Shown: piece by piece, positions 7,980 to 16,206 of the stretch
How positions within the stretch are numbered: the stretch's first letter is position 1
Layout of the letters: the number at the start of each line of letters is the position of its first letter
Assembly: GCA_002407645.1 (NCBI GenBank)
Contig: DHNU01000003.1
Span: 29,638 to 52,635 of the forward strand
Direction: 5' to 3'
Length of the DNA stretch: 22,998 nucleotides
Source: Ruminococcaceae bacterium UBA5408
GTDB lineage: Bacteria; Bacillota; Clostridia; Oscillospirales; Acutalibacteraceae
Translations under genes and position numbers: made by a program
The notes under the pieces: generated by a model
What the model saw: only the letters and a program-made list of their open reading frames with translations
The model's database searches: none
Told to the model about the DNA's origin: nothing

Positions 7980-8828
7980 ATGAAGTTAAGAAGTATGTGG
8001 ATTATTTTTATTGTCTCGCTGCTTGTAACTTTGCCAATGAGAATTTACCAGGTTTTGTTTTTAGTTGACCCTGAAACAGGATTTTATACAAATTTATCGG
8101 TATTTTCTAATATATTATCTGTTTTGCTTGCAGCGTCAGTGGTAATTATGGCAGTGCTGTGTTTTAAAAACTGCCCCAATAAGCAGTACAAAGCATTTAA
8201 AAGTACTCTGTTAACTGTAGTAAGTGCAATATCGGGATTGGGAATGATTATACTGTTTGTTTTCTCATTTTTGTCGGCAAGTCAAGCTGAAAAATCATTA
8301 CCGGATGCAATTATGACAATTTTGGGTATTTGCAGCGGAATAATATTTATTACAGCGGCTTATAATTTCGCAGTTGGAGAAAATTTATTTGAAAAATTTG
8401 AGCTAATTGCTTTAATTCCGTCTTTGTGGGGATGTGCGTATCTTGTTAAACTTTTCTTAGAGTGCGTATCAACAATAAATATTGCTGAAAATGTTTACAA
8501 CACTTTTACAGTATCGTTTTTGCTTTTGTATTTATTTACGCAGGCAAAGCTGTTTACAGGAATAGAAAACGAAAAAAGCGGAAAAATGATTTATGTGTTT
8601 GGCTTTCCTGCTGTATTAATGCTGTTAATTACAGGAATTCCGGGAACACTGATGTTGTTTTTAAATATTAATCAAATATCTGCTTTGCCGAGAGAACTTT
8701 ATCCTATAAATATACTCATGGCAGCTTATATTATTACTTTTCTTTTCGGATTTTCCCATACGCAGGAATGTAAAAGTGTGAATATCGGAAATGATTTTGA
8801 AGTAGGAGTTCACACAACTGAGCATTAA
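7980..8828 (+). CDS. Multi-pass membrane protein of unknown function
   Basis: I do not recognise a family. The 282-aa product has about eight hydrophobic helices, at roughly residues 6-28, 40-62, 77-99, 108-128, 140-162, 173-190, 204-230 and 240-258. Loops are short and there is a polar tail of about 24 residues. No catalytic motif, charged helix pattern or extracellular domain stands out. The start has AGAAGGG (7961-7967) about 12 nt upstream. Only 22 bp separate it from citrate synthase, with no terminator between, so it should ride on the gltA transcript. Whether that reflects a functional link is unknown. It is followed by a long AT-rich hairpin. Confidence 0.75.
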   Translation: MKLRSMWIIFIVSLLVTLPMRIYQVLFLVDPETGFYTNLSVFSNILSVLLAASVVIMAVLCFKNCPNKQYKAFKSTLLTVVSAISGLGMIILFVFSFLSASQAEKSLPDAIMTILGICSGIIFITAAYNFAVGENLFEKFELIALIPSLWGCAYLVKLFLECVSTINIAENVYNTFTVSFLLLYLFTQAKLFTGIENEKSGKMIYVFGFPAVLMLLITGIPGTLMLFLNINQISALPRELYPINILMAAYIITFLFGFSHTQECKSVNIGNDFEVGVHTTEH

Positions 8829-8829
8829 T

Positions 8830-8885
8830 ATGAAAATATAACAGAAATAAAATGATATTTTATAGTTTAATCGTTATATTTTCAT
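8830..8885 (+). promoter_or_regulatory. Two-tier AT-rich hairpin between the membrane protein and GAPDH
   Basis: A perfect 13-bp outer stem (8830-8842 with 8873-8885, core GAAAATATAAC/GTTATATTTTC) encloses a 7-bp inner stem, ATAAAAT (8847-8853) with ATTTTAT (8857-8863), and a 3-nt loop. It begins immediately after the stop of the upstream gene. It could act as a weak terminator or 3' stabiliser of the gltA transcript. The missing GC base and poor T tract make simple termination uncertain. Confidence 0.45.
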
Positions 8886-8907
8886 CATAATTTAAATTGT
8901 TAGTTAA

Positions 8908-8920
8908 ATTTGTGACAAAT
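8908..8920. promoter_or_regulatory. Perfect palindrome upstream of GAPDH, possible operator
   Basis: ATTTGT-G-ACAAAT is a 13-bp perfect dyad just upstream of the best GAPDH promoter candidate. Its TTGT/ACAA ends recall redox-regulator sites, but the spacing does not fit the usual Rex operator, so the regulator is unassigned. Confidence 0.3.
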
Positions 8921-8923
8921 CTC

Positions 8924-8952
8924 TTGTAAAATAACTGGAAATGCTATAAAAT
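8924..8952 (+). promoter_or_regulatory. Putative GAPDH promoter
   Basis: TTGTAA at 8924-8929 and TAAAAT at 8947-8952 with 17-bp spacing, overlapping an alternative extended -10 (TGC-TATAAA at 8942-8950). The position suits a short leader before the strong AGGAGG site at 8977. Confidence 0.4.
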
Positions 8953-8956
8953 ATAA

Positions 8957-10012
<1,056 letters not shown>

Positions 10013-10058
10013 TTTTATTATAAATCAGTAAATTAACTGTTTTAATAATAAATACTGC

Positions 10059-10100
10059 GCCCCAAACTAAAGCATTTTACTTTAGTTTGGGGCTTTTTTT
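10059..10100 (+). terminator. Strong intrinsic terminator of GAPDH
   Basis: A perfect 14-bp stem, GCCCCAAACTAAAG (10059-10072) with CTTTAGTTTGGGGC (10080-10093), 7-nt loop, then seven T (10094-10100). Confidence 0.93.
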
Positions 10101-10172
10101 GTAATATGAACCCTCTGTTATGCCGTAGTGTTCAAAAGAGCTTTAACGGTGAGTGAGAAATGCGAGTGAAAC

Positions 10173-10275
10173 CTTCCCCCAACACCTTCCATTTTTATTT
10201 CAAAGTGAAAACAGACAGATTCCACACAAGATTGCTTGCAATTTTTAGTTTGCTTGCTGTGCGGGAGGGAGCAGG
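10173..10275. repeat. MITE-like dispersed repeat, copy 2 (diverged core)
   Basis: Between the GAPDH terminator and the DUF421 gene. The segment 10220-10269 matches 4930-4979 of copy 1 with four differences in 50. The preceding part from CCATTTTTATTTC matches copy 1 at about 4836-4848. It lacks the 63-bp middle segment of copy 1 and the GGTTCT/AGAACC ends. Its own flanks can pair instead through AACACC (10180-10185) and GGTGTT (10275-10280). A small stem here is TTTCA-aag-TGAAA against TTTCG-aag-CGAAA in copy 1, a base-pair-preserving change. Confidence 0.6.
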
Positions 10276-10280
10276 GTGTT

Positions 10281-10459
10281 AGCAGTACCGCTGCCGGTGT
10301 AAGAAAGCAACGAGTGCCTTAAGGTGCAGCCAGTAAAGCATCCATTTTAAAGCTATAATAAGAATTTGAGTTATTAAATTAACGGCGTTTGTATAATTCT
10401 TCAAATTAAGGAAAATATATTATGAAGTAGTAAATTTTAGTTTTGACTTTGGAGGAACC
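10281..10459. other. Upstream region of the DUF421 gene
   Basis: AT-rich spacer after repeat copy 2. It contains TATAAT at 10354-10359 and other AT-rich hexamers but no convincing -35 partner, so I do not assign a promoter. No reading frame with a binding site is seen. Confidence 0.4.
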
Positions 10460-11167
10460 ATGGAAATTTTACAAATCATATTAACATCTGTTGGTTCATT
10501 TATTGTATTATTTATACTTACAAAAATTATGGGTGACAGGCAAATGTCACAGCTTTCAATGTTTGACTATATTATAGGGATTACTATAGGTTCAATTGCG
10601 GCAGAAATGGCAACCGCTCTCGAGGACGATTACTTAAAACCGCTTGTAGCGATGGTAGCTTATGCACTTCTTTCTGTTCTCATGGTGCTTATTACTAATA
10701 AGTCTGTTAAACTGCGTCGCTTATTAGAGGGTAAACCGGTTATACTTTTTGATAACGGTAAACTTTATAGAAAAAACTTTAAAAAAGCTAAGCTTGATAT
10801 TAATGAATTTCTAACTCAATGCCGTAACAGCGGATATTTTGATTTAAATACCATTCAAACTGCAATATTGGAGACAAACGGAAAAATAAGTTTTTTGCCT
10901 AAAGTTATGCAAAGACCGGCTACTCCACAAGACTTAAAATTAAACCCGACACAAGAAAAATTGGTTACAAATGTAATAATTGACGGAACGATATTATATG
11001 AAAATTTGCGTTCAACAGGAAATGATGAATTGTGGCTAAAGAAACAATTAAAACAGCAGGGTGTTTCAAAAGCTACTGACATTTTTCTTGCTACTTGTGA
11101 TTCAAACAATAATTTAAGCGTTTATATTAAGTTAAATAAATATGTAAATAACGATATTTTTGAATAG
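10460..11167 (+). CDS. DUF421 (YetF-family) membrane protein
   Basis: Member of the DUF421 / YetF-YcaP family: an N-terminal membrane part and a C-terminal cytoplasmic alpha/beta domain. The 235-aa product has helices at about residues 4-22, 36-53 and 60-80. FILTKIMGDRQMSQLSMFDYIIGITIGS is the family's N-terminal pattern, here spanning about residues 18-45. The soluble part carries the usual RRLLEGKPVILFDNGKLY and TIQTAILETNGKISFLP stretches. Family members are widespread in spore formers and some are forespore-expressed, but the biochemical role is not established. GGAGG at 10451-10455 sits close to the ATG (4-nt spacing). It is monocistronic, between repeat copy 2 and a strong terminator. 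Confidence 0.9.
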   Translation: MEILQIILTSVGSFIVLFILTKIMGDRQMSQLSMFDYIIGITIGSIAAEMATALEDDYLKPLVAMVAYALLSVLMVLITNKSVKLRRLLEGKPVILFDNGKLYRKNFKKAKLDINEFLTQCRNSGYFDLNTIQTAILETNGKISFLPKVMQRPATPQDLKLNPTQEKLVTNVIIDGTILYENLRSTGNDELWLKKQLKQQGVSKATDIFLATCDSNNNLSVYIKLNKYVNNDIFE

Positions 11168-11191
11168 ATTTTAACTCAATACCTCCAGACT

Positions 11192-11234
11192 AAAAATGTT
11201 TCCCCAATGAATTTTGATTGGGGAAACATTTTTT
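11192..11234 (+). terminator. Strong intrinsic terminator of the DUF421 gene
   Basis: A perfect 17-bp stem (11192-11208 with 11217-11233, core GTTTCCCCAAT/ATTGGGGAAAC), 8-nt loop, and six T at 11229-11234. A-rich 5' arm and T-rich 3' arm make it potentially bidirectional. Confidence 0.93.
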
Positions 11235-11335
11235 ATTTACTAAATATTAAAGTCCTTTAGCTGATGCATACTATAGAATAAAAATTAATAGCTGCATTAT
11301 TATGGAACATTTTTTAATAATAATTTCTTCGAACT

Positions 11336-11463
11336 TTAATAAAAGTTTTTAAGAACTTTTATTAATCCGAATTTGTTAAATTAAGCGGATAATAAAATAT
11401 TAAAACTTAATGTACCGATATTACAGAATGACTGTAATACTGTGTTTTCTGTCAATTCAGAAA
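11336..11463 (+). other. Cluster of inverted repeats in the DUF421-glgB gap
   Basis: Four hairpins lie in series. The first is a 12-bp perfect stem, TTAATAAAAGTT (11336-11347) with AACTTTTATTAA (11354-11365). The second is ATCCG-AATTT with AAATT-CGGAT, extendable by TTTTATT/AATAAAA (11357-11397); it shares 11357-11365 with the first, so the two exclude each other. The third is TATTACAG (11419-11426) with CTGTAATA (11432-11439). The fourth is TTTCTG (11446-11451) with CAGAAA (11458-11463). High AT content makes chance pairings likelier, so this is a candidate structure, not an established RNA. Confidence 0.35.
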
Positions 11464-11567
11464 TGTCGAATGTAAGGTATTTTAAATCTATACAGGAGCA
11501 AACTTTTAGTAATTTTAAAGAATTTGTTGATGTGTGTAAAATTAAATTAACAGATTCTATAAGTTAA
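11385..11567 (+). other. Open frame of 60 codons, possible small gene or gene remnant
   Basis: The plus-strand frame is open from just after a TAA at 11382 to a TAA at 11565. An ATG at 11463 would give 34 aa, beginning MSNVRYFKSIQEQ. There is no recognisable ribosome binding site and I do not recognise the sequence. It overlaps the hairpin cluster and is followed by a terminator-like hairpin. It may be a decayed gene, a short peptide gene, or chance. Confidence 0.2.
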
Positions 11568-11609
11568 AATTAAAAGTTTAAAGAATAATTACATTTATAT
11601 GAATAATTT

Positions 11610-11655
11610 ACTCTTTATTTGAGTATTTTTATACTTTGATAAAGAGTCTTTTATT
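11610..11655 (+). terminator. Terminator-like hairpin with no assigned gene
   Basis: ACTCTTTAT (11610-11618) pairs with ATAAAGAGT (11639-11647). Inside, GAGTAT (11621-11626) pairs with ATACTT (11631-11636) through one G-T wobble around a TTTT loop. A T-rich tract CTTTTATTT follows. It lies about 375 bp after the DUF421 terminator and 195 bp before glgB, so it would end a separate short transcript in this gap. Confidence 0.5.
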
Positions 11656-11773
11656 TCCAAATAACTTATTAAATAAAAAGTTTGTTACAAAATATATATT
11701 GCTGATTTTGCAACAACTTGCACAAAAATGTCCAGAATAAAATAAGAGATATTACAAATATATCACAAAAGCA

Positions 11774-11801
11774 TTGATATTTTTTTAAATTATGTTATTA
11801 T
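11774..11801 (+). promoter_or_regulatory. Putative promoter of the glgBCDA operon
   Basis: TTGATA at 11774-11779 and TATTAT at 11796-11801 with 16-bp spacing and an extended -10 (TGT at 11793-11795). Transcription would start about 40 nt before the glgB ATG. Confidence 0.55.
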
Positions 11802-11849
11802 AAAATTAGAACATAAGGAACGCTTAAATCAAGAAGGGTGTTGTTGAAA

Positions 11850-13799
11850 ATGCAAAAAAATAATGCGTCAAATAGTGGTAACCTGCCGCTTTATTTATTT
11901 CACCAGGGAACTAATGTAAAAGCCTATGAATTTATGGGATTACATAAAACGGAGATTAACGAAAAAGAATGTATGGTTTGCAGGGTTTGGGCGCCAAATG
12001 CCGAAGCTGTTTCAATTGTCGGGGATTTTAACAAATGGGACAATAAAGCTGATAAACTTGAAAAAATAAGCGGCGGTGTTTGGGAAGGATATCTTCCTTT
12101 TGTACTGGAACAGTATTCTTCATACAAATTCTGTATTGAAAGTGCAGACGGAAAGAAAACTTTAAAAAGCGACCCATATGCGTTTCACTTTGAAACACGT
12201 CCGGGAAACGCTTCAAAATATTATGAATTAAAAGGTTTTAACTGGGATGATACAGCTTGGATAAATCACAAAGCCAAAAAAGAACATTATAATCAGCCGG
12301 TAAACATTTATGAAATTCACATGGGCTCATGGCGGAGATATGAAGACGGCAATGTTTTTTCATACGATAAACTTGCAGATGAACTTGTTCCTTATGTAAA
12401 AAAAATGGGCTATACGCATATTGAGCTTATGCCTATTACTGAATATCCTTATGATGGTTCATGGGGCTATCAGGTTACGGGTTATTTTGCACCCACTTCT
12501 CGTTACGGTGAACCGAAACAATTTATGAGTTTTGTTAATAAATGCCATAAGGCGGGAATAGGCGTTATTATGGACTGGGTACCAGCTCATTTTCCTAAAG
12601 ATGAGCATGGGCTTGCAAAATTTGACGGTACACCGTGCTATGAGTACAGTGACCCACGCAAAGGCGAACACAAAGAATGGGGAACACTTGTTTTTGATTA
12701 CGGTCGTAATGAAGTTGTGAGCTTTCTAATTTCAAGTGCTGTTTTTTGGCTTGAAAAATATCACATAGACGGAATACGTGTAGATGCAGTTGCGTCAATG
12801 TTATACCTCGATTACAGCCGCGAGGACGGGGAGTGGATACCAAACAAAAACGGGGGAAAGGAAAATTTGGAAGCTGTTGCTTTTCTGCAAAAGCTTAATG
12901 AATCGGTGTTTCAGCTGTTTCCGAATGTAATGATGATTGCCGAGGAGTCAACTTCATGGCCGATGGTGTCAAAACCGACTTACAGCGGAGGCTTGGGGTT
13001 TAACTATAAATGGAATATGGGCTGGATGAATGACATGCTGTCTTATATGTCGCTTGACCCGATTTATCGTAAGTCTAACCATGATAAAGTTACTTTTTCG
13101 TTTTTCTATGCGTTTTCAGAAAACTATATGCTTCCTATTTCACATGATGAAGTTGTTCATGGAAAATGTTCTTTAATAAACAAAATGCCGGGCGAATATG
13201 AACAGAAGTTTGCGGGAGTTCGGGCATTTATGTGCTACATGATGGCTCACCCGGGTAAAAAACTAATTTTTATGGGTACGGAATTCAGTCAGTTTATTGA
13301 ATGGAATTTCGAACAGGGGCTTGACTGGAAGCTTTTAACGTATCCCCAGCACCAAATGCAGCATAAATTCTTCTATGACTTAAACCATTTCTATTTAAAA
13401 ACACCTCCTCTTTGGGAAATAGATTTTTCATGGGAAGGCTTCTCTTGGATATCTAGTGATGATTATAAACAAAGCGTTATTGCTTTCAGACGTATTGATA
13501 AATCCGCAAAAGAAGTGATTACAGTTTGCAATTTCCTCCCTCAAAAGCGTGAAAATTACAGTATAGGTGTTCCTGTAAGCGGAACATACGAAGAAATATT
13601 TTCTTCCGACAGTACTGAATATGGAGGGGAAGGCATTACAAACGGAAACCACATAGTATCTGAAGATAAACCTATGCACGGCTGTGAATATTCCGTTTCT
13701 TTAACTTTACCTCCAATGTCGGTTATTTTCCTTAGGTGCCGCAGACGTAAAGCTAAAAAACAATCAAAGCAAAACGACAAAATAAAACAAAAGATATAG
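11850..13799 (+). CDS. glgB: 1,4-alpha-glucan branching enzyme
   Basis: Transfers alpha-1,4-glucan segments to alpha-1,6 positions to branch glycogen (GH13). The 649-aa product has an N-terminal CBM48-like domain (about 25-125, with [19 protein letters not shown]), a TIM-barrel catalytic domain from about residue 150, and a C-terminal beta domain. Active-site residues: nucleophile Asp312 in [12 protein letters not shown], acid/base Glu365 in MIAEEST, and Asp433 in [10 protein letters not shown]. The extra N1 domain of the E. coli enzyme is absent, which is common in Firmicutes. Start: GTG 11838 overlaps the AAGGG box and TTG codons at 11841/11844 sit close to it, so I chose ATG 11850 (11-nt spacing), with TTG 11844 as the alternative. 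First gene of the glycogen operon. Confidence 0.95.
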   Translation: MQKNNASNSGNLPLYLFHQGTNVKAYEFMGLHKTEINEKECMVCRVWAPNAEAVSIVGDFNKWDNKADKLEKISGGVWEGYLPFVLEQYSSYKFCIESADGKKTLKSDPYAFHFETRPGNASKYYELKGFNWDDTAWINHKAKKEHYNQPVNIYEIHMGSWRRYEDGNVFSYDKLADELVPYVKKMGYTHIELMPITEYPYDGSWGYQVTGYFAPTSRYGEPKQFMSFVNKCHKAGIGVIMDWVPAHFPKDEHGLAKFDGTPCYEYSDPRKGEHKEWGTLVFDYGRNEVVSFLISSAVFWLEKYHIDGIRVDAVASMLYLDYSREDGEWIPNKNGGKENLEAVAFLQKLNESVFQLFPNVMMIAEESTSWPMVSKPTYSGGLGFNYKWNMGWMNDMLSYMSLDPIYRKSNHDKVTFSFFYAFSENYMLPISHDEVVHGKCSLINKMPGEYEQKFAGVRAFMCYMMAHPGKKLIFMGTEFSQFIEWNFEQGLDWKLLTYPQHQMQHKFFYDLNHFYLKTPPLWEIDFSWEGFSWISSDDYKQSVIAFRRIDKSAKEVITVCNFLPQKRENYSIGVPVSGTYEEIFSSDSTEYGGEGITNGNHIVSEDKPMHGCEYSVSLTLPPMSVIFLRCRRRKAKKQSKQNDKIKQKI

Positions 13800-13839
13800 A
13801 CATTTAATTATAGAATAAAGTATCAGGGAGGGAATTATA

Positions 13840-15075
13840 ATGTTGCCAAAACAAAAAGTTGTTGCGATGATACTTGCAGGCGGACAAGGCAGCAGGCTTG
13901 GAGTATTGACTAAAAATCTTGCAAAGCCTGCAGTTTCATACGGAGGGAAATATCGTATAATTGATTTTCCGCTTTCAAACTGTGTTAATTCCGGAATAGA
14001 AACAGTTGGAGTACTTACTCAATACCAGCCGCTTGTCCTAAACGAATATATCGGAAGTGGTCAACCATGGGATTTAGACAGCATGAACGGTGGAGTCAGA
14101 GTTCTGCCGCCTTATCAACGAAGCCGAAAATCCGACTGGTATAAAGGAACAGCAAATGCCATTTATCAAAACATACCGTATATTGAACGCTATAATCCTG
14201 AATATGTTGTAGTCCTTTCGGGTGACCACATATATAAAATGGATTATTCACAAATGATTGCTTACCATAAGGAAAAGGAAGCCGATTGTACTATAGCCGT
14301 AATAGAAGTTCCGATGGATGAAGCGTCGCGTTTTGGAATAATGAATACAAATGAAGACGGTTCTATATATGAATTTGATGAAAAACCCAAGGTACCTAAA
14401 AGCAATAAAGCTTCTATGGGAATTTACGTATTTACATGGAGTAAACTTAGAAAATACCTTGAAGCCGACGAAGCTAATCCAAAGTCTTCAAATGATTTCG
14501 GTAAAGATGTTCTTCCTGCTATGCTTAATGGCGGGGAGCGTATGTTTGCATATGAGTTTGAAGGGTATTGGAAAGATGTTGGTACTATTGACAGCTTATG
14601 GGAATCAAATATGGATTTGCTTAATCCTAAAGTACCTCTTGACTTAAGTGAAGAAAATTGGAAAATTTATTGCCGAAATCCGGTCATGCCCCCTCACTAT
14701 ATTGCAAACAGTGCTAAAGTACAAAATTCGCTTGTTGCAGAAGGCTGTAATGTTTACGGAGAAATAGACTTTGCAGTACTGTTTTCAGGTGTATATATTG
14801 CACCCGGAGCGGTAGTAAAAGATTCTATTATTATGCCGGGAACAAGAATAGAGGAAAATGCAGTTGTTCAGTATGCAATTGTATCCGAGGATTGTGTAAT
14901 AGGCAAAGGAGCCGTTGTCGGTGCACGCCCCGAAGAAATAGAAAATAAAGATGAATGGGGAGTTACCGTTGTGGGTGACGGCTGTAAAATTGCCGCCGAC
15001 AGTGTTATTCCGCCTAAAGCTATGGTAGATGCAGACAAACTTGCACAGGAGGCGAAGAACAATGCGAGGAAATAA
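13840..15075 (+). CDS. glgC: Glucose-1-phosphate adenylyltransferase, catalytic subunit
   Basis: Makes ADP-glucose and pyrophosphate from glucose-1-phosphate and ATP, the committed step of bacterial glycogen synthesis. The 411-aa product has the nucleotidyltransferase loop [10 protein letters not shown] at 11-20, then [19 protein letters not shown]. It also has [12 protein letters not shown] (metal/catalytic Asp), FDEKP for sugar phosphate, and a C-terminal left-handed beta-helix with repeated hexapeptide turns. AGGGAGGG (13825-13832) precedes the ATG by 7 nt. The gene overlaps glgD by 14 bp, so the two subunits should be made in a coupled way, as expected for a GlgC/GlgD hetero-oligomer. Confidence 0.96.
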   Translation: MLPKQKVVAMILAGGQGSRLGVLTKNLAKPAVSYGGKYRIIDFPLSNCVNSGIETVGVLTQYQPLVLNEYIGSGQPWDLDSMNGGVRVLPPYQRSRKSDWYKGTANAIYQNIPYIERYNPEYVVVLSGDHIYKMDYSQMIAYHKEKEADCTIAVIEVPMDEASRFGIMNTNEDGSIYEFDEKPKVPKSNKASMGIYVFTWSKLRKYLEADEANPKSSNDFGKDVLPAMLNGGERMFAYEFEGYWKDVGTIDSLWESNMDLLNPKVPLDLSEENWKIYCRNPVMPPHYIANSAKVQNSLVAEGCNVYGEIDFAVLFSGVYIAPGAVVKDSIIMPGTRIEENAVVQYAIVSEDCVIGKGAVVGARPEEIENKDEWGVTVVGDGCKIAADSVIPPKAMVDADKLAQEAKNNARK

Positions 15076-16177
15076 TGTTTTGGGAATAATCTTTTCCAAT
15101 GTTCATGATGACAAAATTCGTGAATTAACAGAAAAACGCACAATGGGTTCAGTTCCGTTCGGCGGCAGATATCGTTTAATAGATTTCCCGCTTTCCAACA
15201 TGGTAAATTCAGGTATAAATAAAGTAGGAGTTATTACAAAGAAAAACTATCAGTCGCTTATGGATCATCTCGGTTCGGGCAAAGCTTGGGATTTATCCAG
15301 AAAGAGGGAAGGACTTGTAATGCTCCCACCTTTTGGCAATGAAAGCACAGTGCCGAACAGCCGAATAGAGTCACTGTATTCTATTAAAAATTTTCTTCAT
15401 AATTCGCATGAGGAATACGTATTGTTAACAGACTGTGATGTTGTGTGCAATATTGACTATGCGGATGTTGTCTACAAACATACAAAAAATCAAGCGGATA
15501 TTACTGTGGTTTATCGTTTTGGAAAACTGCCTAAAAAAATTTGTGACCCTACTGTCTATACATTAGACCCGGACGGGCGTGTGCAGGATATGCTTATAAA
15601 TCCCAACACTGACAGTGAGTGCAATTACGGGCTTAGCATGATGCTTATTAACCGCCATATTTTAATGAAAATTGTAGATGATTGTGTAAGCCGAAATCTC
15701 TATAGTTTTAAGCGGGACTTTTTACAAAGGAATGTTTTAAACTTAAGGATTTACGGTTATGAATTTCAGGGCCTTACACAGACTATATGTTCTATGAATT
15801 CATACTTTAATGCAAATATGTCTTTAATGCTTCCAACGGTTAGGAAAGAACTTTTTAATCCGATTCGTCCGATTTATACCAAAGTCCGTGACGATATGCC
15901 TGCTCGCTACGGCCTCGGTTCAAGCGCTGCAAATTCTCTTATAGCGGACGGCTGTGTTATTGAAGGCACTGTTAAAAATTCCGTTTTGTTCCGTGGGGTT
16001 CATGTTGGAAAGGGCACAAAAATAGAAAACTGTGTTATTATGCAGGATAGTGTAATAGGTTCGGACTGTCATATGAAATATGTAGTCATGGATAAAGACG
16101 TTATAATAAAAAATGAACGTTCACTTTTGGGATTTAAGTCATACCCTGTTTTTATAAGCAAGGGCAGCGTGGTGTAA
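15062..16177 (+). CDS. glgD: GlgD, regulatory homologue of ADP-glucose pyrophosphorylase
   Basis: Paralogue of GlgC, known in Firmicutes to associate with it and modify its kinetics. The 371-aa product keeps [14 protein letters not shown] (33-46) and the beta-helix tail, but where GlgC has [10 protein letters not shown] it reads [10 protein letters not shown]. The glycine-rich phosphate-binding loop and its Arg are therefore missing. LSGDHIYK is replaced by TDCDVVCN, retaining one Asp. Catalysis by this subunit alone is therefore unlikely. Start: the frame opens at 15029 inside glgC, but ATG 15062 has AGGAGG at 15047-15052 (9-nt spacing) and overlaps the glgC end by 14 bp. Confidence 0.93.
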   Translation: MRGNNVLGIIFSNVHDDKIRELTEKRTMGSVPFGGRYRLIDFPLSNMVNSGINKVGVITKKNYQSLMDHLGSGKAWDLSRKREGLVMLPPFGNESTVPNSRIESLYSIKNFLHNSHEEYVLLTDCDVVCNIDYADVVYKHTKNQADITVVYRFGKLPKKICDPTVYTLDPDGRVQDMLINPNTDSECNYGLSMMLINRHILMKIVDDCVSRNLYSFKRDFLQRNVLNLRIYGYEFQGLTQTICSMNSYFNANMSLMLPTVRKELFNPIRPIYTKVRDDMPARYGLGSSAANSLIADGCVIEGTVKNSVLFRGVHVGKGTKIENCVIMQDSVIGSDCHMKYVVMDKDVIIKNERSLLGFKSYPVFISKGSVV

Positions 16178-16206
16178 TAATTATAATTGCTAAGGGAGGT
16201 ACAGAA

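Noticed and set aside
8897..8920. Rex operator upstream of GAPDH
   Set aside because: TTGTTA and TGACAA words are present, but their separation (10 bp) does not match the usual Rex site, so I kept only the plain dyad.
11261..11280. Sporulation sigma-factor -10 (CATACTAT at 11267) for a transcript in the DUF421-glgB gap
   Set aside because: The -10 resembles sigma-E/G elements, but no -35 at correct spacing was found. Too weak to report as a promoter.
14785..15143. Minus-strand frames across the glgC-glgD junction
   Set aside because: Antisense to two well-supported genes with clear binding sites.
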